Shown in pieces: positions 25,996 through 34,874 of a stretch of 64,000 nt of DNA. The stretch spans positions 420,727 through 484,726 of the forward strand of contig NZ_QQBB01000001.1 in the NCBI RefSeq assembly GCF_003350535.1, given 5' to 3'. Positions within the stretch are counted from its first letter, which is position 1. Every line of letters starts with the position of its first letter. A model generated the notes under the pieces. It saw only the letters and a list, made by a program, of their open reading frames with translations. It was not told the DNA's origin and ran no database searches. The translations under genes were made by a program, and so were the position numbers. This DNA is from Microvirga subterranea (GTDB lineage Bacteria > Pseudomonadota > Alphaproteobacteria > Rhizobiales > Beijerinckiaceae).

Positions 25996-26712
25996 TCAGA
26001 CGGGGGGCTCGGACCGGAGGATCCTGGCGTGGAACACGGACCGGCAGCCCCGGCTCGCATAGGACAGGAAAGGACGCTTCCCGCCAAGGACGAAGACCTT
26101 GCCGACGGTCCTGAAGCCGATCCTCTGGAGGCCCTTCTGCGATGCGCGGTTGTGGGACTGGACGCAGCTGACCAGCCCCTGGAAGTTCTGCTGCGCGAGG
26201 AAGGACTGCATGGCCTTGGCCACGCCGATGCCGTAGAGCCGGCGCCCGCGGAATCCGGGCGCCGTGAAGGCTTTGTACATGTAGACCCAGCCGGGGTTGA
26301 AGATGGCCGTCAGCGAATCCTGGATCGGGGTCGGGCCGCTGGCGAACCACGCATAGGCGCCCAGCGCCCCGTCCTGAACGAAGGCATGGCAGCGGTCCCC
26401 GCGCGCGAGCGCCGCCGCGATGAAGGCCTCGTCGAGCTCCAGGGACGGGTCCGCCGCGGAAAAGCGCCGGATCTCGTCGTGATTCAGGAAGGTCCAGTGC
26501 TCCCCGGCGCCGGCGACGAGCCCCCAGTCGATCTCGGCCCGGGCCAGAACCACGATCCGGAACACCATCAGCATGGCGGCGCTGTTCGCCAGCCGATAGG
26601 CCAGATGGAACAGGGTGCTGGCAAGCCCGTGGCGTGCCGCATAATTTCGAATGCGGTCGAGAACCATCTGTCGCTGCAGGCCGGGGACGCCCCTCGAGTG
26701 CTGACTGATCAT
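25996..26712 (-). CDS. GNAT-like acetyltransferase
   Basis: The product is 238 residues from ATG 26712; GTG 26748 and ATG 26667 are other possible starts and none has a strong ribosome binding site. The central FTAPGFRGRRLYGIGVAKAM matches motif A of GNAT acetyltransferases (acetyl-CoA pyrophosphate loop), and SHNRASQKGLQRIGFRTVGKV is the usual following motif. The acceptor is unknown. A basic, hydrophobic N-terminus (NYAARHGLASTLFHLAYRLA) is unusual and may be membrane-associating. Confidence 0.75.
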   Translation of the reverse strand: MISQHSRGVPGLQRQMVLDRIRNYAARHGLASTLFHLAYRLANSAAMLMVFRIVVLARAEIDWGLVAGAGEHWTFLNHDEIRRFSAADPSLELDEAFIAAALARGDRCHAFVQDGALGAYAWFASGPTPIQDSLTAIFNPGWVYMYKAFTAPGFRGRRLYGIGVAKAMQSFLAQQNFQGLVSCVQSHNRASQKGLQRIGFRTVGKVFVLGGKRPFLSYASRGCRSVFHARILRSEPPV

Positions 26713-26832
26713 GCCTGCCGACAATAAGGCGCGCGGGCACAGGTGCACTTAGCCAAGGCGAGGTAACTCCCTCGGCTGTTCGGGGTACGTCCCTCGCATC
26801 ACGCCGCGACGTCCCGGCCACGAGCCCGCTCC

Positions 26833-27219
26833 TCAAGGCGCCGCCACGTGCCAGACCTGGTTGACGCCGTCGCCGGTCACGTCGCCGGCCTTGGTGTCCT
26901 TGACCCAGGTGTAGAGCGGCTTGCCCTTGTAGGCCCATTGCATGGAGCCGTCGTCGCGCTTCACGACGCTCCAGTCGCCCGACGCCGCGGCATTGGCGGG
27001 CGCCATCAGGGGCGGCCAGTTCTGGGCGCAGGTGCCATTGCAGTTCGACTTGCCGGCCGCATCGCGGTCGAAGGTGTAGAGCGTCATGCCCTTCGCGTCG
27101 ACGAGGGCCTTGCCCTTGGTCGTATCGGCGACCTTGGCCGGGGCCATGGATTGAGCCGCCGCGCCCGTCGCGGCCAGGAGCGTCGCGGACAGGATGATCG
27201 AGCATGCCGAAAGCTTCAT
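26833..27219 (-). CDS. COG4315 secreted repeat protein
   Basis: The 128-residue protein has a signal peptide (MKLSACSIILSATLLAATGAAA). The mature part carries the COG4315/PF03640 repeat: GMTLYTFDRDAAGKSNCNGTC with a cysteine pair, then NWPPLMAP and GKPLYTWVKDTKAGDVTGDG. These small periplasmic proteins are of unknown function. It diverges from the Crp/Fnr regulator at 27429, sharing the 209-base intergenic region. Confidence 0.9.
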   Translation of the reverse strand: MKLSACSIILSATLLAATGAAAQSMAPAKVADTTKGKALVDAKGMTLYTFDRDAAGKSNCNGTCAQNWPPLMAPANAAASGDWSVVKRDDGSMQWAYKGKPLYTWVKDTKAGDVTGDGVNQVWHVAAP

Positions 27220-27428
27220 GAGAGTTCTCCCCAGGATCTTGGTTGATCACGACCTATAGACACGGCCGCCTGGGCCTTTATTCCCGCACGAGTGAAAGAC
27301 GGCGACGTCGCGGCCTGTGGCCCTTGCCGGCGGAGCGCTTCCCCTTGAGGGCGGTTCCGATCGTCCCATTTACGAACCGAACCTTATTGCGGGAGAGCCG
27401 ATTGCGCGATCTTCCTTCACGGCGGCCG

Positions 27429-28172
27429 ATGCAGACGAAAGCCGGTGACCATCCCGGAGATGTCCTGATCCGCAAGCTCGAGCAGCGCGACCGGCTCTCC
27501 GAGGAGGAGAAGAGCGTTCTCGCAAGGGCGGTCGCGCGCATCCGGGAGTTCGCCGTGGACGAGGACCTCGTCAGGGAGGGCGAAAGGCCCACGGAGAGCA
27601 CCCTGCTGATCGACGGGTTCGCGGCCCGGTACAAGGGACTGGCGGATGGGCGCCGTCAGATCACCGCCATTCACGTCGCGGGCGATTTCGTCGACCTCCA
27701 CAGCTTCCTGCTGCACCGGATGGACCATGGGGTGGTGGCCTTGAGCCCCTGCCGGACGGGGGCCGTGCCGCACGAGACGCTGCGCGAGATCACCGAACGT
27801 TATCCGCATCTCGCGCGCCTGCTCTGGCTCAACACGCTGATCGACGGGGCGATTCATCGCGAATGGCTCGTGGCGATGGGCCGGCGGCCGGCGGTCAGCC
27901 AGATGGCCCACCTCATCTGCGAGCTGTTCCTGAGGCTCCGGGCCATCGGGCGGACCGAGGGCGGCAGCTTCCGGCTGCCCCTGACCCAGGCGGAGCTCGG
28001 CGACACCCTGGGCCTCTCGACCGTCCATGTGAACCGGACCCTGCAGGAGCTCAGGGCAGCCGGGCTGGTCACCTGGCGCGACCAGATCGTGACGATCAAC
28101 GACTGGGACGGTCTGGCCGCCATGGCCGAGTTCGATCCGTCCTTCCTCTACCTCGAGAGCGAGCCGCGCTGA
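27429..28172 (+). CDS. Crp/Fnr family transcriptional regulator
   Basis: The 247-residue regulator has a cyclic-nucleotide-binding-like beta-roll (about 25-130; LIDGFAARYKGLADGRRQIT, HVAGDFVDLHSF) and a C-terminal winged helix with LPLTQAELGDTLGLSTVHVN. It lacks the FNR N-terminal cysteines and the full cAMP-binding arginine-serine motif, so the ligand, if any, is unclear. ATG 27429 begins the family-like part; the frame is open to 27243, but that extension is arginine-rich and not conserved-looking. It diverges from the COG4315 gene, a plausible target. Confidence 0.88.
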   Translation: MQTKAGDHPGDVLIRKLEQRDRLSEEEKSVLARAVARIREFAVDEDLVREGERPTESTLLIDGFAARYKGLADGRRQITAIHVAGDFVDLHSFLLHRMDHGVVALSPCRTGAVPHETLREITERYPHLARLLWLNTLIDGAIHREWLVAMGRRPAVSQMAHLICELFLRLRAIGRTEGGSFRLPLTQAELGDTLGLSTVHVNRTLQELRAAGLVTWRDQIVTINDWDGLAAMAEFDPSFLYLESEPR

Positions 28173-28197
28173 TCCCCGGCTGCCGCTGCGGCAGACG

Positions 28198-28656
28198 TCA
28201 GGCGGCCTTCGGGAATTCCGTCATGATGGCATAGAGGGCGGCGGCGTCCCGGGTGGCGCGCACCCGCTCAACCAGGCCCGGCTCGCGCAGGACGCGGGCG
28301 ACCCGCGACAGGGCCTTCAGGTGGTCGGCGCCCGCTCCTTCGGGGGCCAGGAGCAGGAACAGGACGTCCACGTGCTGGCCGTCGAGCGCCTCGAAGTCGA
28401 TCGGCTTCTCCAGCCGCGCCACGAGCCCGAAGATCTTGGTCAGGCCGGGGAGCTTGCCGTGCGGGATCGCGATGCCCTCGCCGATGCCGGTCGAGCCGAG
28501 CCTCTCGCGCTGGAGCAGCGCCTCGTAGATCGCCGCGGCCTCCAGGCCGGTGAGACGGGCAGCATGGGCGGCAATTTCCTGGAGGGCTTGTTTTTTGCTG
28601 TTCACGCGCAACGCGGGCAGAACGGCTTGAGGGTCTAGGAAGTCCAGCAAGGGCAT
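28198..28656 (-). CDS. ptsN: Nitrogen-regulatory PTS IIA protein PtsN
   Basis: The 152-residue EIIA-Ntr protein is phosphorylated on H66 (GIGEGIAIPHGKL) by the PtsP-Npr phosphorelay. It regulates potassium transport, nitrogen and carbon functions by protein contacts. FLLLAPEGAGADHLKALSRVAR is the conserved C-terminal half. It is third in the rpoN-hpf-ptsN order that is conserved widely in proteobacteria. It lies convergently 25 bases from the Crp/Fnr gene. Confidence 0.95.
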   Translation of the reverse strand: MPLLDFLDPQAVLPALRVNSKKQALQEIAAHAARLTGLEAAAIYEALLQRERLGSTGIGEGIAIPHGKLPGLTKIFGLVARLEKPIDFEALDGQHVDVLFLLLAPEGAGADHLKALSRVARVLREPGLVERVRATRDAAALYAIMTEFPKAA

Positions 28657-28754
28657 CGATCAAGCTGCATATGTTGTGAAGCCGATTCGGCCTCGTGCCG
28701 TTCCAAGCAAGTCTTGGGCCAAAACAACGGTCAGTCCTCTGGATACGGGCTCCT

Positions 28755-29330
28755 TCAGGGCTGCGCCGGCGGAGGGTCGACCCAGCCGATCGCCCCGTCG
28801 CCGCGGCGGTATACGACGTTCACGCGGCCAGTGCCAGCATGGATGAACACGAGCGCGGCCGCCCCGGTCAGGTCGAGCTGCATCACGGCGTCGCTCACCG
28901 AGTAGCGGTGCAGCGCCTTGGTGGTCTCGGCGATGACGATCGGGTGGTAGCCCTCCTGCACGACCGTCTCGTCGGTGGGGGCCTCGAACACCGCATAGGG
29001 CGCCTCCAGGCCGGAGGGCCGCTCGGCGGCCTGGGCCACATGGTCCTTGATCCGCTGCTTGTAGCGGCGCAGGCGCCGCTCGATCCGGTCTGCGGTCTGG
29101 TCGAAGCTCGCATAGGCGTCCTGGGCGGCTCCGGAGGCCTCGAGGGTGACGCCCGAGGCGAGGTGGAGCACGCAGTCGGTCCGGAAGCCTGCGCCGTCGC
29201 GCGCCACCGTGACATGGCCCGTATAGGTGCCGTCGAAATACTTGCTCAGCGCGCCGGCCACGCGCTCCTTCACCTGGGACCTCAGGGATTCGCCGATATC
29301 GAGATTCTTGCCGGATATCCTCAAGGTCAT
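28755..29330 (-). CDS. hpf: Ribosome hibernation promoting factor (long HPF/RaiA)
   Basis: The 191-residue long-form HPF has an N-terminal ribosome-binding domain (MTLRISGKNLDIGESLRSQV; DRIERRLRRYKQRIKDH) and a C-terminal dimerisation domain (VVIAETTKALHRYSVSDAV-like pattern, ending VVYRRGDGAIGWVDPP). It inactivates ribosomes as 100S dimers in stationary phase. ATG 29330 has GAGGAGAA upstream. It sits between rpoN and ptsN on the same strand. Confidence 0.93.
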   Translation of the reverse strand: MTLRISGKNLDIGESLRSQVKERVAGALSKYFDGTYTGHVTVARDGAGFRTDCVLHLASGVTLEASGAAQDAYASFDQTADRIERRLRRYKQRIKDHVAQAAERPSGLEAPYAVFEAPTDETVVQEGYHPIVIAETTKALHRYSVSDAVMQLDLTGAAALVFIHAGTGRVNVVYRRGDGAIGWVDPPPAQP

Positions 29331-29433
29331 GGCGTTCTCCTCTGGCGTTCTTCTTCCAGCGGGTGGGCCCGTGGGTGACGCTGGGTGAAATGATGATGGT
29401 TTGGGGACGCAATACAAGACTTGATGTTGAGCT

Positions 29434-30846
29434 TCAGGATGTCTTCAATCGGTGTTTGCCCCTCCGGCGTCGGTCGGCCGAGGACGGGATGCGCAGGGCC
29501 TCCCGGTATTTCGCGACGGTCCGCCGGGCGACGGCCATGCCCTCCGCCTTCAATTTTTGGGCAATTGCATCATCCGACAGCACGGCGTCGGGCGCCTCCG
29601 CGTCCACGAGCTGCCTGATTCGATGACGCACGGCCTGGGCGGAATGGCCGCCCTCCCCGGCCGCGGCCCCGAAGAAGAACCTCATGCCGAGAACCCCGCG
29701 GGCGGAGCCGATCGCCTTGTTGGCGACGACGCGCGAGACAGTGGATTCGTGCATGCCGATGGCCTGCGCGACGGTCTTGAGGGTGAGCGGGCGCAGAGCC
29801 GGGACGCCCTGGCGGAAGAATCCCTCCTGGTGCCGCACGATCTCGGTTGCGACCTTCAGGATCGTGCGGGCGCGCTGGTCGAGGCTGCGGGTGAGCCAAT
29901 GGGCGGTCTGCAGGCATTCCGAGAGGAAGAGCTTGTCCTTCTCGCTCCGGACCGACCGGGCCACCTCGGTGTGATAGGACCGGTCGAGGAGAATGCGGGG
30001 GAGCGTGTCGGGGTTGAGCTCGACCAGGAAGCTGCCGTCGGGGCCGTCCCGGACCAGTACGTCCGGGACCAGCACATCGACCGGCGCCGACGCGAAGGCG
30101 AGGCCAGGCTTCGGCTCCAGGCGGCGTAGCTCGGCCAGCATGTCGGCGAGGTCCTCCTGGTCGACGCCGCAGAGCCGCCTGAGGGCCGCGAAGTCCTGCC
30201 GGGCCACCAGGTCGAGCCGTCCGAGAAGCGCCTCCATGGCGGGATCGAGGCGGTCCCGCTCGCGCAGCTGGATCCGCAGGCATTCGGCGAGGGTGCGGGC
30301 CCCCACGCCGGGAGGGTCGAAGCCCTGGATCACCCCCAGCACCGCCTCGACCGCTTCGGGCGTCGCCGGCACCCGTTCCGCGATGTCAGCGAGGTCGTCG
30401 GTGAGGTAGCCGGCCTCGTCCAGGCTGTGGATCAGGTGGCGGCCGATCTCGTGGCTGACCGGGTCGGCGAGAGCGAGATCGAGCTGCGCCTCGAGGTGCT
30501 CTGCGAGGCTCGCGGCGCGCGCGAGGGTCGCCTCCAGCTCGGGCTTGAGCTCGGCGTCCCCGCCGCCGGACCGGGACGCGCCGCCGGACGGCCCGGCCGT
30601 CACGGGCAGCGGGCGCGGCGGCGGCTGGCCGCCGCCGGGCCGGGGTGCCGGGGGCTTGCGGAGCGGGGAAGCGGGAAAGGCGCCGCCCTCGGCCTCCTGC
30701 AGGAGCGGGTTGCGCTCGAGCTCGGCCTCCACGTAAGCGACGAGCTCCGCATGGGAGAGCTGGAGCAGCTTGATCGACTGGAGCAGCTGCGGGGTCATGG
30801 CCAAGGTCTGGCCCTGGCGCAGTTCAAGCCGTTGCGTTGCGCTCAT
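29434..30846 (-). CDS. rpoN: RNA polymerase sigma-54 factor RpoN
   Basis: The 470-residue sigma-54 has the Q-rich activator-interacting region I (LELRQGQTLAMTPQLLQSIK), an acidic, G/P-rich linker (about 50-85), the core-binding region and the -12/-24 DNA-binding part with the RpoN box ARRTVAKYRE (440-449). It drives nitrogen, motility and other genes with enhancer-binding activators. In related genomes lptB usually lies directly upstream; here about 6.4 kb of other genes intervenes. Confidence 0.96.
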   Translation of the reverse strand: MSATQRLELRQGQTLAMTPQLLQSIKLLQLSHAELVAYVEAELERNPLLQEAEGGAFPASPLRKPPAPRPGGGQPPPRPLPVTAGPSGGASRSGGGDAELKPELEATLARAASLAEHLEAQLDLALADPVSHEIGRHLIHSLDEAGYLTDDLADIAERVPATPEAVEAVLGVIQGFDPPGVGARTLAECLRIQLRERDRLDPAMEALLGRLDLVARQDFAALRRLCGVDQEDLADMLAELRRLEPKPGLAFASAPVDVLVPDVLVRDGPDGSFLVELNPDTLPRILLDRSYHTEVARSVRSEKDKLFLSECLQTAHWLTRSLDQRARTILKVATEIVRHQEGFFRQGVPALRPLTLKTVAQAIGMHESTVSRVVANKAIGSARGVLGMRFFFGAAAGEGGHSAQAVRHRIRQLVDAEAPDAVLSDDAIAQKLKAEGMAVARRTVAKYREALRIPSSADRRRRGKHRLKTS

Positions 30847-30978
30847 GACCGCATCCAGCCGCCCTCGGCACGGGAGAAACCCTGCCGCCTATCTGTACTG
30901 TGGCGCCCCGTGGGCGTCAAAAGGCAAGGATTCCTAGAGCGTTCTGCGGCCCCGACGCTCGCCCGTCCGGGCGGCGCA

Positions 30979-33405
30979 TCAGGCCTCGGCTGCCTTCGGC
31001 TGCTTTTCCGGATAGAGCGAGAAGACGAGATCCTGGGCGGGGAGCGGGTAGCCGAAATAGTACCCCTGGGCCTCGGTGCAGCCGGCGGCGAGGAGGTGCC
31101 GATACTGCTCTTCCGTCTCCACGCCCTCGGCGGTGGTGATCATGCCGAGGCTCGACCCGAGGCGGGTGATGGACTGGACGATGGCGAGGCAGTCCGCCCG
31201 CGAGGTCAGCTCCCGGATGAAGGACTGGTCGATCTTGATCTTGTCGAACGGGAAGCTGCGCAGGTAGCTGAGCGACGAGTAGCCCGTGCCGAAATCGTCC
31301 ATGGCGATGCACACGCCGAGCCGCCGGAGCTGGTGCAGGGTCGCGAGCGTCATCTCGTTGTCCTGGAGCAGGACCGATTCGGTGATCTCGAGCTCCAGCC
31401 GGCTCGGGCAGAGACCGGATTGGGTCAGCGCCCGGTCGACCGTCTCGACCAGGGTTCGGTTGCGGAACTGCACGGGCGAGAGGTTGACCGCCACCTTGAT
31501 GCCGTCGGGCCACTGGGCGGCCTCCTGGCACGCCTGCTCGATGACCCATTCGCCGAGCGCCGAGATGAGGCCGATATCCTCCGCGACCGGGATGAACTCC
31601 GCCGGCGAGACCATGCCGCGCTCGGGGTGCTTCCAGCGCAGGAGCGCCTCGAACCCGCTGATCTCGTGGCGGCGGATGTTGATCTCCGGCTGGTAGGCGA
31701 GCGTGAACTCCTTGTTGGCGAGCGCCTTGCGCAGGTCCGCCTCGAGCAGGCGCCGGGCCTGGAGCTGGGCGTCCATCTCGGGCTCGAAGAACCGGTAGGT
31801 GCCGCGCCGGTCGGACTTGGCGCGGTAGAGCGCAAGATCCGCATGCTTGAGAAGCTGGTCCGGGGGGACGCGGCCCTCGGTCGCCAGCGCGATGCCCACG
31901 CTGGTGCCGATGACGATCTCCTGGCCGTCGACCTCGTAGGGTGCCCCGATCGCGTTGATGATGCGCGCCGCCAGCGACGCGCAGTCGTTCGGATCGCCCA
32001 CGGTGCATTGCAGGACGGCGAATTCGTCGCCGCCGAGGCGCGCGATGAGGTCGCCGTCGCGCACGCAGGAGCGCAGCCGGTCGGCCACGGCCTTGAGCAG
32101 CTCGTCGCCCGTCTCGTGGCCGAGCGAGTCGTTCACGTCCTTGAAGCGGTCGAGGTCGAGGCAGAGCACCGCGATGGTCGTGCCTTGGCGATGGGCCGCC
32201 GCGAGCGCCTGGTCGAGCCGCTCGCGGAACAGCACCCGGTTCGCCAGATCGGTGAGCGCGTCGTGATGCGCCATGTAGGCGATCTGCGATTCGGCACGCC
32301 GCCGTTCCGTGATGTCCTCGTAGGTGGCGATCCAGCCGCCGCCGGTCATGGGCTGGTGCGAGACCGAGAAGGTCTCACCGCCGGGCTCCTCCTGGATGAA
32401 GGAGGCGCGGCGACGGTCGCGGATCAGCTCCTCCTGCTGCTCGCAGATGGCCCGCAGGGCCGCGAGGCCGGGCGTGTCGGTGCGGTCGGCGCCCCGGGTC
32501 AGGCGCTCGAGGGTCACGCCGGGCTTGGCCCGGTGGTTCAGGCCGAAGAGCTCGCTGAAGCGCGCGTTGAACACGATGATGCGGCCGTCGCCGTCGACCA
32601 TGCACAGGCCGTGGGACATGTTGTTGAGCGCCGCGTCGAAGCGCTCGTTCTGCATGCGCAGCTCGTGCTCCTGCGCCTGCAGCACCTCGTTGCGGTTCTG
32701 AAGCTCCTTGTAGGCGAGCCCCAGGGCCTTGTTGGCGTCCTCGAGCTCGGCCGAGGTCGCCTGGAGATTGCCGGCGAGCGTCCGCAGCTCCGCCTGGGCT
32801 CGTTCCAGCAGCCGGTTGTGCCAGCCGAGCAGGCCGAGGAGCACGATCCCGGTGAGGATGAGACAGGCCGCCAGCCCCGAGAACAGCCAGTGCAGGCGTA
32901 TGAGTTCGTGCTGGTCCTCCGCCACCCGCTGGCCGCCGTAATGGTTGGCCGCGGAGGCCATGTCGATCAGCTGGGTTTCGAGCGGCTGAAGAAGCGTGTA
33001 GGCGCGCACGGCGTTGCCGGGCGCGTCGATGGCGTCGATGAGGGGCTGCACCTCGGCGAGGACCTCGGCGAGGCGCTTCACGGTCGCCTGGCGCTCGGGA
33101 TCCCGCTCGACAAAGGACTGGAAGTCGCCGTCGCTGAGCAGCTTTGCGCGGCTGAGAAGGATGTCGTAGCGCAGCTGCACTTCATCCTTGTCGACGCCGG
33201 TGCCCGGAATCCCGTAGGCGTTGAGCCGCTGGCCGAGCCGGACGAACTCCGACACGGCCTGGCTTGCGAGCCACGAGATGTTGTAGCGCGAGACTTCCTT
33301 GAGGGCGTTCTGGCGCTCGACCACCAGAACCGAGATGTAGACGGCCGACAGGAGGAAGCTGGCAATGACGACAGCAAGCACCAGTTTGAGCGTGCGCAGC
33401 GACAA
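30979..33405 (-). CDS. dcpA: DcpA-like membrane GGDEF-EAL dual-domain c-di-GMP enzyme
   Basis: The 808-residue protein has TM1 (6-28), a helical periplasmic domain (30-170), TM2 (173-194), a coiled coil (200-250), a PAS domain (252-370), GGDEF (458-462, with product-inhibition RxxD at 449-452) and EAL (586-588, with DDFGTGYSSL at 703 and AEGVET at 759). Both catalytic signatures are intact, so it can both make and break c-di-GMP. It follows the PruR-like gene by 33 bases with GGAGG before its ATG. That pairing is the Agrobacterium PruR-DcpA arrangement, where periplasmic PruR with bound pterin holds DcpA in phosphodiesterase mode and suppresses attachment. The symbol is by analogy. Confidence 0.9.
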   Translation of the reverse strand: MSLRTLKLVLAVVIASFLLSAVYISVLVVERQNALKEVSRYNISWLASQAVSEFVRLGQRLNAYGIPGTGVDKDEVQLRYDILLSRAKLLSDGDFQSFVERDPERQATVKRLAEVLAEVQPLIDAIDAPGNAVRAYTLLQPLETQLIDMASAANHYGGQRVAEDQHELIRLHWLFSGLAACLILTGIVLLGLLGWHNRLLERAQAELRTLAGNLQATSAELEDANKALGLAYKELQNRNEVLQAQEHELRMQNERFDAALNNMSHGLCMVDGDGRIIVFNARFSELFGLNHRAKPGVTLERLTRGADRTDTPGLAALRAICEQQEELIRDRRRASFIQEEPGGETFSVSHQPMTGGGWIATYEDITERRRAESQIAYMAHHDALTDLANRVLFRERLDQALAAAHRQGTTIAVLCLDLDRFKDVNDSLGHETGDELLKAVADRLRSCVRDGDLIARLGGDEFAVLQCTVGDPNDCASLAARIINAIGAPYEVDGQEIVIGTSVGIALATEGRVPPDQLLKHADLALYRAKSDRRGTYRFFEPEMDAQLQARRLLEADLRKALANKEFTLAYQPEINIRRHEISGFEALLRWKHPERGMVSPAEFIPVAEDIGLISALGEWVIEQACQEAAQWPDGIKVAVNLSPVQFRNRTLVETVDRALTQSGLCPSRLELEITESVLLQDNEMTLATLHQLRRLGVCIAMDDFGTGYSSLSYLRSFPFDKIKIDQSFIRELTSRADCLAIVQSITRLGSSLGMITTAEGVETEEQYRHLLAAGCTEAQGYYFGYPLPAQDLVFSLYPEKQPKAAEA

Positions 33406-33438
33406 TGGCAGTCCTCCGGGGACGACGTCAGGCGGCCG

Positions 33439-33963
33439 TCACTTTACGATAATCTTGGCCACCTGCCAGACGGATCGGCCGTAGAAGGTCTGATTCTTCA
33501 GCTCCGGCTTACTATCGAACGGGTAGATGACGAAGAGGGGCCCCTTGTCGCGGACGGGCATGTACTCGCCGTTGCGCTTGAGGGCGAGGATCACGTTGTA
33601 TTTGGAGAAATCCTCCATGGGGATTTCGCTGCTGTAGTCGTTGAGCGCCACGAAGACGGCGCGTTCGCCCTTGGCGCCCACGCGCTTCATGAGCTTGTCG
33701 AGGGAGACGCCCTCGAACTTCACCGGGCCGTTGTACCAGGGCGTGTTGGTCTCGATCGTCTCCATGCCGATGGCTTCGAGCATCGCGCGGTCGAACTGCG
33801 CGGTGTTGTCCTTGTTGGTGGTGTCGATCTGGCCGGAGATCGTCAGGATCGGCTTGTCGGCCGGAGCCGGGAGCGGATCCGCGCCTGCGGCGCCGGCACC
33901 CATGAGCGCAGCGACTGCCACGGCAAATATAACGATATGTCGTTTCACGTAAGCCCCGATCAT
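33439..33963 (-). CDS. pruR: PruR-like periplasmic pterin-binding SUOX-fold protein
   Basis: The 174-residue protein has a signal peptide (about 8-28, cut near GAAGA) and a small sulfite-oxidase/molybdopterin-type fold: ILTISGQIDTTN, VKFEGVSLDKLMKRVG, FVALNDYSSEIPM, GPLFVIYPFD. It contains no cysteine at all, so it cannot ligate molybdenum as YedY/SUOX enzymes do. This is the character of PruR, which binds a monapterin-type pterin in the periplasm and controls its partner DcpA. ATG 33963 follows GGGGAA. It is first in an operon with the GGDEF-EAL gene and diverges from folE. Confidence 0.85.
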   Translation of the reverse strand: MIGAYVKRHIVIFAVAVAALMGAGAAGADPLPAPADKPILTISGQIDTTNKDNTAQFDRAMLEAIGMETIETNTPWYNGPVKFEGVSLDKLMKRVGAKGERAVFVALNDYSSEIPMEDFSKYNVILALKRNGEYMPVRDKGPLFVIYPFDSKPELKNQTFYGRSVWQVAKIIVK

Positions 33964-34162
33964 TCTATTCCCCGGATCCTGGTCGGAAAAACTGTTATCA
34001 AGAACAAGCATAATAGGTGAGTTCTAATTATTCCTTTAAGAAGTGTTTTGTCGCAGAGGAATAGGATATAGCTTTTGCGCGAACATTGAGCGTCACGCTT
34101 CGAAGCCAGCCGTGACACTAGGTAATGAAAAAGGCTTCGTACAATAGGGCATTAGGTCGATT
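33964..34162. promoter_or_regulatory. AT-rich divergent promoter region between pruR-like and folE genes
   Basis: This 199-base gap is visibly richer in A and T than the rest of the window and must carry promoters for both directions. It contains an inverted repeat GTCACG (34092-34097) with CGTGAC (34111-34116), about 47 bases before the folE start, which is a candidate operator. No named regulator site is recognised. Confidence 0.55.
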
Positions 34163-34837
34163 ATGAACTTCCACTCCACCGGAATGAAATTCTCCCGGCT
34201 GTGCAATGAGGCGCTCGATCAACCGATCGACGAAGCGGAGCGGACAGCAATGATTGCTGCGGCCGCCCGGAAGGTCGAAGAACTCTTCGACGTTCTGCGC
34301 ATCGATCATCAGAACGACCACAACACGCGCGAGACCCCGCAGCGGGTCGCGAAGATGTTCGTCGAGGAAATCCTCCAGGGCCGCTACACGGCGCCCCCGA
34401 AGATCACCGAATTCGACAATGCCCGCTCCTACGACCAGCTGATCGTCACGGGGCCGATCGAGCTGCGCTCCATGTGCGCGCACCACCTCATGCCGATCTA
34501 CGGCCACGCCTATATCGGAATTCTTCCGGCCGCCGACGGCAAGATCATCGGATTGTCCAAATACGACCGTATCGTGGATCACTTCGCGTCCCGGCTGCAG
34601 ATCCAGGAAGAGCTCGTCAAGCAGATCGGGGACTACGTGGTGGACATGACAAAGCCCCGCGGCCTCGCCGTGCGCATCAGCGCCGTCCACATGTGCAAGA
34701 CCCAGCGCGGCGTGCGGTCGAGCCGCCGCAGCCGCATGGTGAACACCTGCTTCTGGGGCGAGCTCGCCACCAGTCCCGAGCACAAGAGCGAGTTCCTGCA
34801 GGAATGCATCGCTCTCGAGCGCGGATCGCCCGAGTAA
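34163..34837 (+). CDS. folE: GTP cyclohydrolase I
   Basis: The 224-residue enzyme makes 7,8-dihydroneopterin triphosphate from GTP, the entry to folate and other pterins. Zinc ligands are visible: C105 and H108 in SMCAHHLM, and C178 in VHMCKTQRG. IGLSKYDRIVDHFASRLQIQEEL carries the pterin-binding glutamate. Two oddities: the CEHH of Escherichia coli FolE is CAHH here, and the usual RGIRDATSxT stretch is a basic RGVRSSRRSRMVN. It may be a dedicated paralogue rather than the housekeeping FolE. It is followed after 37 bases by the PTPS-like gene and diverges from the PruR-DcpA operon. Confidence 0.9.
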   Translation: MNFHSTGMKFSRLCNEALDQPIDEAERTAMIAAAARKVEELFDVLRIDHQNDHNTRETPQRVAKMFVEEILQGRYTAPPKITEFDNARSYDQLIVTGPIELRSMCAHHLMPIYGHAYIGILPAADGKIIGLSKYDRIVDHFASRLQIQEELVKQIGDYVVDMTKPRGLAVRISAVHMCKTQRGVRSSRRSRMVNTCFWGELATSPEHKSEFLQECIALERGSPE

Positions 34838-34874
34838 CCGTCGAAACCCGATTGAGCCCGTTGAAGAGCCTCGC

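Noticed and set aside
30427..34020. A 1197-codon plus-strand open frame across rpoN, dcpA and pruR
   Set aside because: It is a shadow of three well-supported minus-strand genes and has no recognisable domain or ribosome binding site.
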